A stretch of 49,384 nucleotides of DNA. It comes from Anaerolineales bacterium UBA2200. GTDB lineage: Bacteria; Chloroflexota; Anaerolineae; UBA2200. Made by a program: the position numbers and the translations under genes. Below, one piece after another: positions 40,389 to 49,282 of this stretch. The notes beneath the pieces are model-generated. The model searched no databases. It saw nothing but the letters and a program-made list of their open reading frames with translations, and was not told the DNA's origin. The DNA lies in contig DCVA01000030.1 in NCBI GenBank assembly GCA_002327925.1, positions 1-49,384 of the forward strand, read 5' to 3'. Numbering within the stretch: the first letter of the stretch is position 1; each line of letters opens with the position of its first letter.

Positions 40389-40680
40389 GTGTCCTCCTTT
40401 GGGACAAAAAGGACTCCCGTCCTTGCAGGGACGAGAGTCCACCCACTCCCGTGGTACCACCCTTATTGGGCTTTCGAGGCCCGCTCTTCGGGGTACGCAT
40501 TCATACCCCCGCCGTGATAACGGCCGGCGATGCCGTCCAAGTCTACTTGCACGCTGGGTGCTTTCGGTTGGAGGCTCGAGAGGGATATTCGCTGCTCCGG
40601 CCGCACCCGGCTCCCACCTGATCCAGGCTCGCTGCGCGGCTTGCCGCAGTTACTCGCTCTGTCAAGGCCTCTTGTGCGCA
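40389..40680 (-). promoter_or_regulatory. T-box leader of ileS
   Basis: On the minus strand, stem I includes the AGTA bulge motif and the specifier AUC (40586-40584, in GAAUAUCCC), an isoleucine codon. The T-box AAGGGUGGUACCACGGG is at 40464-40448. Its UGGU pairs with the ACCA end of uncharged tRNA-Ile, whose discriminator base is A. A competing terminator follows at 40440-40406. Uncharged tRNA-Ile should stabilise the antiterminator and turn on ileS. Confidence 0.95.
40406..40440 (-). terminator. T-box intrinsic terminator
   Basis: On the minus strand GGACTCTCGTCC pairs with GGACGGGAGTCC with one wobble, followed by TTTTT (40410-40406). Confidence 0.93.
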
Positions 40681-40709
40681 ATTCTAGCAGCGATCTCCCG
40701 GGTTGTCAA
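40681..40709 (-). promoter_or_regulatory. Promoter of the ileS T-box transcript
   Basis: On the minus strand: TTGACA (40709-40704), 17 bp, TAGAAT (40686-40681). It lies just after the stop of the Ig/zinc-ribbon gene, so ileS is an independent unit. Confidence 0.85.
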
Positions 40710-40726
40710 GAAGAGACTGTCGCGGC

Positions 40727-41506
40727 TCAGCGATGATCGAATCGTGAATCCTCGAGGTCTTGCGCCATCCGATCCGCGCCTTCGGCCGCGTCCAATGCAT
40801 TCTGAGAGTTCGCCTGTGCCAGCTCAGCCGCCTCTGCCGCAGCCAGCTCCGCAGGAGACCGCGCTGCTACCACGGCCCACTTGCCGCAGTGCGGGCAGCG
40901 TTCCAGCTTACCCAGTATCATGTTGGGCGCGAGGTAATGCCTGGCGTACGGGCGATGGCAGCCGGGGCAGATGGCGCCGCCTGCCAGCCCGTAGCTGCGA
41001 GGAGAGCCAGGGGCTGTCGCGGCCTTTCGCCCACGAGATAGGAATGTGGTGAGCCCGAAGGACAGCAGCATCAGCGCCCCAATTCCGCCCAGAAGCGATA
41101 CGACCAGTCTCGATGTAGCGCCTCCGGCCTCGGTTGCTGACAGAAAGCGTGTGCTGATCTCATTGGATTGCAGGGTAAGTCCCCCGCTCGTGTAGCCAAC
41201 AGCCGTCATCGAGTGCTTTCCGGGGGCGAAGGAATCCGTATGGAAAGCCAGCTGCCAGGGTGCAACTGTCGCCTCGCCCATCACCTCGTCGTCCAGCAGG
41301 AACACCACGCGTTGAAGGTCGGATGGACCGCTCACCTTGAGGCGCATGGCGCCCTGTACCTCGCCGAAGCCGCCGTAGCCAAAGTCGCGGCTCATGCCCA
41401 GCACCAGCCCGGGGGCCCCACCCTGGGCCTTCACCGTGGACAGGAGGCAGCCGAACAACGCCAGCAGCACCAACAATCTGGAGAATGGCAGAGAACGTCG
41501 CATCAA
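40727..41506 (-). CDS. Membrane protein with Ig-like exterior and cytoplasmic zinc ribbon
   Basis: A 259-residue protein. A signal peptide (1-27) precedes an Ig-like domain with VFLLDDEVMGEATVAPWQLAFHTDSFAPGKHSMTAV, the pattern of bacterial Ig folds. A membrane helix (about 133-157, LVVSLLGGIGALMLLSFGLTTF) leads to a cytoplasmic zinc ribbon CPGCHRPY...CPHCGKW and an Ala/Glu-rich tail. It starts 19 bp after the ABC-2 permease stop, so it belongs to that operon. It may link exterior sensing to the transporter; this is speculative. Confidence 0.75.
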   Translation of the reverse strand: MMRRSLPFSRLLVLLALFGCLLSTVKAQGGAPGLVLGMSRDFGYGGFGEVQGAMRLKVSGPSDLQRVVFLLDDEVMGEATVAPWQLAFHTDSFAPGKHSMTAVGYTSGGLTLQSNEISTRFLSATEAGGATSRLVVSLLGGIGALMLLSFGLTTFLSRGRKAATAPGSPRSYGLAGGAICPGCHRPYARHYLAPNMILGKLERCPHCGKWAVVAARSPAELAAAEAAELAQANSQNALDAAEGADRMAQDLEDSRFDHR

Positions 41507-41525
41507 ACAACACTCCTATTCAGGG

Positions 41526-42317
41526 CTACTTCCATCGTGTGAGGATGGTCTCACGCTGGAAGAGTTGGATCGCCAGGTAGACCATCAGGGCATCCACAGC
41601 GAGAAGGGCCAGCGCGAGCAGAATCATCAGGTTGGCGTTCAGACTCACGTATCCGGCGATCTGCCCGAAGAAAAGCACGAGCAGCGGAAGCATGATCACC
41701 GATGAGAGCTGTTCGGCAACGCGCGGATCATTCACTCGCGAGGATACCATCAGACTAAAGTTGGTTGAAAGGACAGACAGCAGTGGTCCGACCACGAGAA
41801 TAGCCACCCACCACATCGGGTTGAACAGCGCCGACAGAACGCGCGCGTTAGCTATCAGAATTCGAGCACCAACTCCAAAGATCAGAAAGCTCAGCCAGGT
41901 TGCCAGGACGGCAGGAATCACTGCCGCCAGATTCTTGCCGGCAAGGAGCTCAGCTGTGGTGATCGGAGTGGCCAGCAGCGGCTCAAGGCTGCGAGTGGTC
42001 TTTTCGCCGGCGACGGAGTAGGCCGCTATGTTGACCGGAACAATCAGCGGTGTCAACATGAAGAGCAGCATGAACTGGGTCACAAAATAGACCTGGAAGC
42101 ACTCGCCGGTCGACAGGCCCTCTGCGCACCCACTAAGAAAAGCCTGTGGAACGCTGCCAACGTCGACACTTCCGGCGCCGGAGCTTCGCATCGCGTATAG
42201 CATGAACAGAGGCAACGCAGCAAACGTGAGAGGCATGAAGATCACCGAGAAGAGAACCATACGGTTCTGGAATACCTCTGCCCATTCTTTCGAGATGATG
42301 GTCTTGATTTTGTCCAT
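41526..42317 (-). CDS. ABC-2 type transporter permease
   Basis: A 263-residue permease. It starts MDKIKTIISKEWAEVFQNRMVLFSV and has six predicted helices; AGEKTTRSLEPLLATPITTAELLAGK is the coupling region typical of NatB-like ABC-2 permeases. ATG 42317 lies 2 nt after the ATPase stop, so the two are tightly coupled. A large external loop (about 45-85) has a Cys pair (GCAEGLSTGEC). The substrate is unknown, perhaps Na+ or a drug. Confidence 0.88.
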   Translation of the reverse strand: MDKIKTIISKEWAEVFQNRMVLFSVIFMPLTFAALPLFMLYAMRSSGAGSVDVGSVPQAFLSGCAEGLSTGECFQVYFVTQFMLLFMLTPLIVPVNIAAYSVAGEKTTRSLEPLLATPITTAELLAGKNLAAVIPAVLATWLSFLIFGVGARILIANARVLSALFNPMWWVAILVVGPLLSVLSTNFSLMVSSRVNDPRVAEQLSSVIMLPLLVLFFGQIAGYVSLNANLMILLALALLAVDALMVYLAIQLFQRETILTRWK

Positions 42318-42319
42318 GC

Positions 42320-43228
42320 TCAAGCCGCCTTCACCAACTGCAAATAGACGTCCTCCAGCGACCGTCGCAGTTCTCCAACAAACCGGATGTCCACTCCCTG
42401 TCCGACAAGAAAGCGCACCAGCTCTGGATTGTGCTCGTCCGGGTTGTCGAGGGCCAGTACTAGCTTGTTCTCCACGGCCTGTGCGTCCCGGACAAACGGC
42501 ATCTGGCGGACGGCTGCGGCCAGACCTGGATCCGCCCGATTCAGGTGAAACACCACCCGGCGACCGAAGAACTCGGTGCGTAGACGTGCCGGCGTGTCCA
42601 CGGCAAGCAGTCGCGTCTTGAACACCCCGATCCGGTCGCATAACCGGTCCGCTTCATCCAGGTTGTGGGTGCAGAGGAATATGGTGCGGCCAGCACGGCG
42701 GAGCCCGGCGATGAACTCATGAACCACATGCGCAGACTCGGGGTCCAGAGATGCAGTTGGCTCGTCGAGGAAGAGCACTCGTGGCTCGTGCAGGACAGCG
42801 CGAGCGATGGCCAGCTTCTGCTTCATTCCCTTCGAAAACGTCGCTGCCGGATCAGCGCGGCGCTCCCACAAACCGAGCAGGCGCAGGTACTTCTCGACCT
42901 GCGCATCAGGGTTGGGAACTTCATATAACCTGGCATAGATACGCAGGTTGTACTCGGCGCTCAAATTATCGTACATCCCCGGGACCTCAGTGAGGATGCC
43001 GACGGCGCGTCGAATCCTCGAGTCGTCCTCGCCGAGTTGAAATCCCCCCACCATTGCCCTGCCGCTGGTTGGAGCGATGAGGGCCGTGAGCATTCGTACC
43101 GTCGTGGTCTTGCCGGCACCGTTTGGACCCAGAAAGCCGAACACCTCGCCCTCTGCGACCTCGAGAGTGAGGCGGTCCACCGCAACCAGTCTGCGGAAGC
43201 TGCGGGTCAAGTCCTCCGTTCGGATCAT
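42320..43228 (-). CDS. ABC transporter ATP-binding protein (NatA-like)
   Basis: A 302-residue ATPase. Walker A GPNGAGKTT is at 34-42, the signature is FSKGMKQKLAIA, Walker B is VLFLDEPTASLDP, and the H-loop is CTHNLDE. The C-terminal part (about 210-302) is the usual regulatory extension of ABC-2 ATPases. It is the first gene of a three-gene operon with the permease and the Ig/zinc-ribbon protein. ATG 43228 has a weak ribosome binding site. Confidence 0.92.
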   Translation of the reverse strand: MIRTEDLTRSFRRLVAVDRLTLEVAEGEVFGFLGPNGAGKTTTVRMLTALIAPTSGRAMVGGFQLGEDDSRIRRAVGILTEVPGMYDNLSAEYNLRIYARLYEVPNPDAQVEKYLRLLGLWERRADPAATFSKGMKQKLAIARAVLHEPRVLFLDEPTASLDPESAHVVHEFIAGLRRAGRTIFLCTHNLDEADRLCDRIGVFKTRLLAVDTPARLRTEFFGRRVVFHLNRADPGLAAAVRQMPFVRDAQAVENKLVLALDNPDEHNPELVRFLVGQGVDIRFVGELRRSLEDVYLQLVKAA

Positions 43229-43319
43229 GATAGGTTCTCTCTTCCGAGCTGCACGCCTACGTTGCGGCAGGTGTCAGCCTTGCGAATTCACAGTGCGGTA
43301 GCCAAGTTCGCGAAAAGCC

Positions 43320-43349
43320 ATTGTATACGACCGTTGCCTCTCGTGGCAA
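43320..43349 (-). promoter_or_regulatory. Promoter of the ABC-2 operon
   Basis: On the minus strand: TTGCCA (43349-43344), 18 bp, TACAAT (43325-43320); an alternative -10 TATACA at 16-bp spacing overlaps it. The leader is about 85 nt. Confidence 0.55.
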
Positions 43350-43401
43350 ATTGGGCCTACGGCGAACCGTCTGGTATGGCTCACGCGGGCGAGGAGCGTG
43401 C

Positions 43402-44304
43402 CTACAGACTCTCAAGGACGGCACGCAAATCTGGTGGAAGCTCCGACACGAACTCGACCGGTCGGCCCGTGCCAGGTAGGGTGAAACGGATGCGAGCCGC
43501 ATGAAGGAACTGCCTCTGCAGTGGGAGCGACCTGTGGCGATAACCGTAAACTGTGTCTCCAACCAGAGGGTGGCCGATGAATCCAAAATGCACTCGGATC
43601 TGATGTGTGCGGCCCGTAACCGGCTCCGCCTCTACCAAAGAGTGGGCGGCGAAGTACTCTAGCACTCGATAGTCCGTTCGTGCCTCACGGTCGCCGTTGG
43701 GTACCACCGCCATACGCTGCCGATGCCTCTGGTCACGGCCAATCGGAGCATCAATGATGCCGTGTGATGCCTCGAGCACACCCTCGACCAGCGCCAGGTA
43801 TGTCTTGTGGACCAGCCTGGACTTGAATTGCCTCTGCAGGTCGCGCATTGCCGCATCGTTCTTGGCCACGATCACCAGACCGGAAGTGTCCTTGTCGAGG
43901 CGATGGACGATCCCCGGCCTCATCACTCCGTTGATTCCACTCAAGTCACTGCAGTGGGCAAGCACCGCATTGACCAGAGTGCCGCTGCTGTGTCCGTAGG
44001 CTGGATGCACAACCATCCCTGCCGGCTTGTCTACGATCAAGAGGTCCCCATCTTCATAGACGATGGACAACGGTATGGCTTCGGGAGTCAGCGCGAGCGG
44101 TTCCGGCTCTGGTTCCAGGACGGTGACGCTGTCACCTTGCTGCACCCTGTAGCTCGGTTTGAGCGCGCGGCCACTCACCGTGACCATTCCGAGCTCGATC
44201 AGCTTGTGCACAAACGAACGGGACAGATGGGGTAGTGCTCCTGTGACGAAGCGGTCCAGGCGCTCACCATCCTGCTCCACTGTGAGTGTTGAAGTCTTAT
44301 CCAT
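43402..44304 (-). CDS. rluD: RluD-family 23S rRNA pseudouridine synthase
   Basis: A 300-residue enzyme with an N-terminal S4 RNA-binding domain (DRFVTGALPHLSRSFVHKLIELGMVTVSG) and a catalytic domain with the active Asp in HRLDKDTSG. Other family motifs are VDKPAGMVVHPA and GRTHQIRVHFGFIGHPLVGD. It converts specific uridines of 23S rRNA to pseudouridine; which positions cannot be told from sequence. ATG 44304 is preceded within 7 nt by a -10 box, so the longer frame is excluded and the message is probably leaderless. Confidence 0.93.
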   Translation of the reverse strand: MDKTSTLTVEQDGERLDRFVTGALPHLSRSFVHKLIELGMVTVSGRALKPSYRVQQGDSVTVLEPEPEPLALTPEAIPLSIVYEDGDLLIVDKPAGMVVHPAYGHSSGTLVNAVLAHCSDLSGINGVMRPGIVHRLDKDTSGLVIVAKNDAAMRDLQRQFKSRLVHKTYLALVEGVLEASHGIIDAPIGRDQRHRQRMAVVPNGDREARTDYRVLEYFAAHSLVEAEPVTGRTHQIRVHFGFIGHPLVGDTVYGYRHRSLPLQRQFLHAARIRFTLPGTGRPVEFVSELPPDLRAVLESL

Positions 44305-44311
44305 GACATAA

Positions 44312-44340
44312 AGTATAGCAGCACAAGCTCTGTTGCGCAA
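44312..44340 (-). promoter_or_regulatory. Promoter of rluD, leaderless type
   Basis: On the minus strand: TTGCGC (44340-44335), 17 bp, TATACT (44317-44312). Seven nucleotides separate the -10 box from the ATG. Confidence 0.6.
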
Positions 44341-44454
44341 ATGGCCAGGGGGCGCGCCGGGGAGGCGCTGCCGGCAAAGAGGAGGCAGGAGGTGCCGAGT
44401 CCTTGAGGGCGGACTGGCTCATCTGTCGACAAGAAGCTGCAATCGCTGCCGAGG

Positions 44455-45447
44455 TTACCCAAACAGGAGGCGCACGGTAACCGGGTCGCAGCTCGCCCCG
44501 AGGGCGGCCATGAGCTTGATCCGTGCCTTCTGGCCATTGAGACCGTTGGCAATGAGGCATCCCGCCTCTACCAGGTCCTTGTAGGCGCCGGTGTAGCGGT
44601 ACGGGTCGCCCAGACTTCCTGCGGCGCAGCGAGAGGTGATGGCGACCGCCACACCGGAGCTCACAGCCTGTCGGATGGGATCCAGCCACCAGGGAGGAAC
44701 ACGCCCACCGCCGAACGCCTCAATCACAACACCGCGTGCCCCATTGGACACCGCCAGTCGCAAGATCCCGGCGTCCATTCCCACCGCGAGCTTGACCAAA
44801 AGGACACCGGGCTCAAGGGAAGGACACTCGAGAACTTGGCGCTGCACTCGGCGGGTAAAGACGACCCGCTCAGCTTCGACGCGGCCGATGGGTCCCCACG
44901 ATGGAGACTGGAACGTATCAAGGCTCTGGCTGTGGGTCTTGGTAACGTCACGCGCAGAGTGGATCTCGTCGTTCAAGACGACCAACGTCCCCAAGTTTTC
45001 AGCTTCGGCGCTGGCTGCTACGCGCACTGCAGCGATGAGGTTAGCGTAACCATCGTAACCCGGGTCCGAGGCCACGCGCATCGCCCCGGTCACAACAATC
45101 GGAGTGGACGAGGGCACGGTGAGATCCAGAAGATAGGCCGTCTCCTCCAGCGTATCTGTGCCGTGCGTGATGACGATGCCCTGGATACCGTCCGAGTCGT
45201 GGGCGCGGGTCTGCGCCAGGCACTCCACCACCCGTTGCCTCAGTCCCCACAGGTGGTCAACGGTGAACTGGCAGCTGGGCAGGGGGCCGTACTCCTCAGA
45301 AGTGAGCGCGGGAACGATCGGCAACGCAAGCGAGCGAAGGGCACTGGCAAGGTCCGAACCGCCGAGAGACAGCACAGCCCCTCCTGCGGCCGGATCCTTC
45401 GCCATGGCTATGGTACCACCGGTGGCGATCAGGTGAACAGAGGACAT
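44455..45447 (-). CDS. L-asparaginase family protein
   Basis: A 330-residue amidohydrolase. TGGTIA (9-14) and ITHGTDTLEETAYLL carry the catalytic threonines of the asparaginase fold, and SDPGYDGYANLIAAVRVA follows in the usual place. It should hydrolyse asparagine to aspartate and ammonia. There is no signal peptide, so it is cytoplasmic. It starts 41 bp after the smc stop and probably shares its transcript. Confidence 0.9.
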   Translation of the reverse strand: MSSVHLIATGGTIAMAKDPAAGGAVLSLGGSDLASALRSLALPIVPALTSEEYGPLPSCQFTVDHLWGLRQRVVECLAQTRAHDSDGIQGIVITHGTDTLEETAYLLDLTVPSSTPIVVTGAMRVASDPGYDGYANLIAAVRVAASAEAENLGTLVVLNDEIHSARDVTKTHSQSLDTFQSPSWGPIGRVEAERVVFTRRVQRQVLECPSLEPGVLLVKLAVGMDAGILRLAVSNGARGVVIEAFGGGRVPPWWLDPIRQAVSSGVAVAITSRCAAGSLGDPYRYTGAYKDLVEAGCLIANGLNGQKARIKLMAALGASCDPVTVRLLFG

Positions 45448-45488
45448 GGGCGACTCCAGTCGTTCTCGGCAGTGCCGGAGGCGCTGGC

Positions 45489-48400
45489 CTATCCTCCCGC
45501 CGACGAGGCGGCGGCAGGCGTCAGGTCCGCCGATGCGGGAGGTTTGTCCGGCAATCGCAGAGAGATGGCTTTGGACACACCGTCTTCGCCCATCGAGATA
45601 CCATAGATTGTGTTGGCCGCTTCGACAGTCTGGCGGTTGTGGGTGATGACGATGAACTGGGTACGCTGCGAGAACTCTTGCAACAGGGCCCGAAACCGTC
45701 CCACGTTGGCCTCGTCCAGCATTGCATCGACCTCGTCGAGGAAACAGAAAGGCAGGGGCCGGGTCTTGAGGACGGCGAACACGAGCGCGGCGGCAGTGAG
45801 GGCTCGCTCGCCGCCGGATAGCAGGGCCAGTGACTGCTGCCTCTTCCCCGGAGGACGGGCAAAGATCTCCACGCCCGTTGTGGAAGGATTCTCCGGATCC
45901 GTCAGGGCAATGCGCGCCTGGCCGCCCTGGAAGAGGACCTGGAAGTAATGTGAGAACTCGGCAGCTGCGGCGTGAAAGACCGACAGAAACTCGGTCTTCA
46001 TGACCTCATCGAGCTCCTTAATGATCTCCTGCAGTGTCGCCGCAGACTGCTGCAAGTCGCCCGTTTGCGACTTGAGATACTCGTAACGCTGGGAGACCTC
46101 CTGGAATTCCTGCGGGGCGTTTGGATTCACTGTGCCCATTCTGCGCAGCCGGGCTTTCAGCTCTTTGATCTCTCCTCCCAGGTTCTCCGGAACGACGTCC
46201 GGCGGAACCAGTGCCGTCTGCTGCCCCAGGAACTCCAGTCGAAGTTGTTTCACCCGCTCTGTGGGGTACTCGATGTCGCCGAGGTCCTCCTCGATGCGGC
46301 GCTCGAGCGAGGAAAAGGCGTCGAGCTGACGCTCCTTCTCGAGAATCTGCTGCCCGACAAGGCTGTCCACCTCGCTCACCCTCTGGCGGATGCGTACCAA
46401 TTCCCGTTCCAGGCCTGCCATCTGGCTCTCGAGGTCTCGAAGCTCGACCTCAGCCGGGTCAATCTGACTCGCCAGGTCGGCGACCTGAGTGGAGAGCGCC
46501 GAAGCCTCACCCTGCAGGGTGTCGACTCGTTGAGCGACCTGCGCTGCTTCGTCCCTGGCCTGCAAAGCGCGTTCCTCCCGTGCGGTGGCCTCCTTCTCAA
46601 ATCGCTCGAGCTCAGTGCGCTGGGTAGCCAGAGACTGCTCGAGCGACTGCGCCTGACGCTGCGCGATAGCCAGGGAGGTTTCCGCTTCGGACAGGGCCTC
46701 GCGCTTCGCCTGGTCCTGAGACGATTCCTGCTGTTGCCTGAGCAGCACTTGGTCCAGGGCCTGCTTCTGTTCGGAGTGCTGAGCAGTAAGGCGCTCAATT
46801 TCGAGCGCCAGCTCAGCGCCCCTCTCGTCGAGCAACCGCAGTTCGCGCTCCTGATCCTGGTCGAGCTTACGACGCCACTCGTTTTCAGACTGCAGTCGCT
46901 CGGACCTGGACGAGACTGCGGCTGATGCCCGGGATGCGGCGTCGAGCCGCTCAGCAAGTCGCCGCAGCTCATCCGTGGTGGACGCGATGCTTTCCCGGCA
47001 GGCCTTGAGCCGCTGCTCTGCCTGCGAGCTGGCCTCAGAGAGAGTCTCCTCTTTCTTGCGCAGGGCGGCAAGTTGGCCGGGCAACTCGCGCCATTCCCTG
47101 TCCTGCGCCAGTCGTCCGCTGTCCCTCTTGCCGGAACCTCCGCTCAATACACCTGTGCTCTGCACCGTATCCCCGGCGAGAGTCACGATGCGCTGACCGG
47201 GCTGCAGCAGGGTGCGGATGCGTCGCGCTGTATCCAGGTCTTGCACCACGACTACCTGGCCGAGAAGTAGCTGTGCCATGCGCTCGTACCTGGGTTCGAA
47301 GTGCACCAGATTCAGCGCCAGTCCGAGCACCTGCGTATCGGAAGGAGTTGCCCTGGTGGGTGCGGGGCTGAGCGAATCCAATGGTAGAAATGTGGCCCAG
47401 CCCGCGTTTTGCCGGCGCAACTCGGCAATCGCCGCCGACGCGTCTTCCCACCGCTCCACAACCAATGCCTGCGCGTAGGAGCCCAGAGCCGACTCTATGG
47501 CCCTCTCGAGCTCCTGAGGAACCTGGAGCAGCCCGGTGACCGGGCCGATGATGCCGGATAGTTTGTGTCCGGCATCGAGGACGGCCCTGACACCCGGAGC
47601 TAGGCCGGCCATGCTGGAACGAAGCCCATGCAAGAGCTCCTGGCGATCCTCGGCACGCTGGCGGCTCCGCGCCGCCGTCTCGAGGGCCTGCCTTCGAGAT
47701 GCCAGTTCCCTATCCAGCTCTGCGAGTTCGCCCTGCAACTGAGCGCGACGCTGCTCGGCGGTCTTTGAAGCAGCATGCGCCCTGTCACTCTCTGCCTTAG
47801 CGGAGAGCAATTCGGACCTGAGCGCGGCCACCTGTTCGTCGAACGTGGCCATTTCCTTTCGGGCTTTGTCCCTTTCGGACGAAATCTGCGCCTGGCGCTC
47901 CTGCAAGGAGGTTAGCTTATTGTGGGTCTCGGCGAGTGACGAGGCAAGCGCGTAGGCACGCTCTCTGGCAGCGTCGACATCGTGTGAGCGTTCGGCTCGT
48001 GCGGCATCGCTCTGCTTCCAGTCAGCTCTCAGCTCATCGGCACGGGCGGATTCCGCGACGACCTGTTGCCTCGCCCCATCGAGATTGGACTGCAGCGCTG
48101 CCATGCTTTCGTGAAGACGTGCTCTGCGGGACTCCAGCTGGCCGATCTCCAGCTGGAGTTCGGACTGACGAGCGTGAAGAAGGTTCAGGCGCTCCTGGCT
48201 CACCGCCAACTCACGACCGGCAATTTCGGCCCTGCTGTGTATGTCCCCGCTTTCCCTGTGCCACGCGCTCAGCCGGCGGCGAAGGTCCGACTGCCGTTCC
48301 TGAGTGCCGGCAATGAGGGCCTCGACCTCGTGCAGGCGACCGCGCCAGAGATCCAACTCCTCCTGGCGCTTGTGCAGAGCTGCGTTGGCCTCGACAACCC

Positions 48401-49118
48401 TGGATTGCAGGCGATGCCACTGATAACCGTACCAGACGCGCAGCAGCTTTTCCAGGTCCTTACTGACCACCTCGCGGTCCTGCGCTCGTTTCGCCTGGTG
48501 CTCCAGGTCGCGGACGCGCGGCGCGATCTCGACGATGATATCGTTGAGGCGAAGGATGTTCTGCTGAGTCTCGGCGAGCTTGTTCAGTGCGTCCCCACGC
48601 TTTTCCTGGTAGACGTGAATTCCGGCTGCCGTCTCAAACAGGATACGACGCTCTTCGGGGCGTAGCGTGAGAGCTGCATCGACCAGACCCTGGCCTATGA
48701 CCACAAAACCCTGTCGCCCCAGCGATGCCTTGCCCAGCAGATCCAGAACATCCCGCAGGCGTACCCTGCTCCCGTTTATCAAATACTGGTTCTCTGCGGA
48801 GCGATAGGCCCGGCGACAAACGGTCACCTCGGAAAAATCGATGGGCAGCCAATGACTCGAGTTGTCGAATGTGAGAACCGCCTCGGCCATCCCCAATTGC
48901 GGGCGGCGGCTGGTACCGGCAAAGATCATGTCCTCCGTTCGTTTTCCGCGGAGGGAGGCATAGCTTTGCTCTCCGAGAACCCAACGAACCGCGTCGGCAA
49001 TGTTGGACTTGCCACTGCCGTTGGGGCCGACTATGGCGGTTACCCCAACGTCAAAGCAGAAATCCGTGTAGGAGGCGAAGGTCTTGAACCCGCGCAGCTC
49101 GAGGCGTTTGAGAAACAT
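45489..49118 (-). CDS. smc: Chromosome segregation ATPase SMC
   Basis: A 1209-residue SMC. The N-terminal head has Walker A GPNGSGKSN (31-39). Long coiled coils flank a hinge (about 510-640, SSMAGLAPGVRAVLDAGHKLSG). The C-terminal head has the signature LLSGGERALTAAALVFAVL and Walker B FCFLDEVDAMLDEANVGRF. With ScpA and ScpB (not in the window) it forms condensin that organises and segregates the chromosome. ATG 49118 (MFLKRLELRGFKTFA) is the true start; the frame to 49166 passes through the promoter. Length is typical. Confidence 0.97.
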   Translation of the reverse strand: MFLKRLELRGFKTFASYTDFCFDVGVTAIVGPNGSGKSNIADAVRWVLGEQSYASLRGKRTEDMIFAGTSRRPQLGMAEAVLTFDNSSHWLPIDFSEVTVCRRAYRSAENQYLINGSRVRLRDVLDLLGKASLGRQGFVVIGQGLVDAALTLRPEERRILFETAAGIHVYQEKRGDALNKLAETQQNILRLNDIIVEIAPRVRDLEHQAKRAQDREVVSKDLEKLLRVWYGYQWHRLQSRVVEANAALHKRQEELDLWRGRLHEVEALIAGTQERQSDLRRRLSAWHRESGDIHSRAEIAGRELAVSQERLNLLHARQSELQLEIGQLESRRARLHESMAALQSNLDGARQQVVAESARADELRADWKQSDAARAERSHDVDAARERAYALASSLAETHNKLTSLQERQAQISSERDKARKEMATFDEQVAALRSELLSAKAESDRAHAASKTAEQRRAQLQGELAELDRELASRRQALETAARSRQRAEDRQELLHGLRSSMAGLAPGVRAVLDAGHKLSGIIGPVTGLLQVPQELERAIESALGSYAQALVVERWEDASAAIAELRRQNAGWATFLPLDSLSPAPTRATPSDTQVLGLALNLVHFEPRYERMAQLLLGQVVVVQDLDTARRIRTLLQPGQRIVTLAGDTVQSTGVLSGGSGKRDSGRLAQDREWRELPGQLAALRKKEETLSEASSQAEQRLKACRESIASTTDELRRLAERLDAASRASAAVSSRSERLQSENEWRRKLDQDQERELRLLDERGAELALEIERLTAQHSEQKQALDQVLLRQQQESSQDQAKREALSEAETSLAIAQRQAQSLEQSLATQRTELERFEKEATAREERALQARDEAAQVAQRVDTLQGEASALSTQVADLASQIDPAEVELRDLESQMAGLERELVRIRQRVSEVDSLVGQQILEKERQLDAFSSLERRIEEDLGDIEYPTERVKQLRLEFLGQQTALVPPDVVPENLGGEIKELKARLRRMGTVNPNAPQEFQEVSQRYEYLKSQTGDLQQSAATLQEIIKELDEVMKTEFLSVFHAAAAEFSHYFQVLFQGGQARIALTDPENPSTTGVEIFARPPGKRQQSLALLSGGERALTAAALVFAVLKTRPLPFCFLDEVDAMLDEANVGRFRALLQEFSQRTQFIVITHNRQTVEAANTIYGISMGEDGVSKAISLRLPDKPPASADLTPAAASSAGG

Positions 49119-49127
49119 GGCTCGCTG

Positions 49128-49156
49128 AGTATACGCGCATTGGGATGACATGTCAA
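49128..49156 (-). promoter_or_regulatory. Promoter of smc, near-leaderless
   Basis: On the minus strand: TTGACA (49156-49151), 17 bp, TATACT (49133-49128). The ATG is 9 nt after the -10 box. Confidence 0.75.
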
Positions 49157-49183
49157 AGAAAAACACGTGGGTGTCATCTAAAG

Positions 49184-49240
49184 TTGAAAACTGGACACTT
49201 TAGGGCTGAAAGCTGGACACTTTCCGCTTGAAAACTGGAC
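49184..49240 (+). repeat. Three tandem GAAA-CTGGAC repeats at the IS end
   Basis: TTGAAAACTGGACACTTT (49184-49201), CTGAAAGCTGGACACTTT (49206-49223) and TTGAAAACTGGAC (49228-49240). The starts are exactly 22 bp apart, about two helical turns, so bound proteins would lie on one face. They are likely to be transposase binding sites. Confidence 0.85.
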
Positions 49241-49282
49241 TGGTCATGGTAGAGTCCTTGACCACATCTCAAGGAGGAACCC

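Noticed and set aside
45972..46925. 317-codon frame opposite smc
   Set aside because: Leucine-rich shadow of the SMC coiled coil, with no ribosome binding site or promoter.
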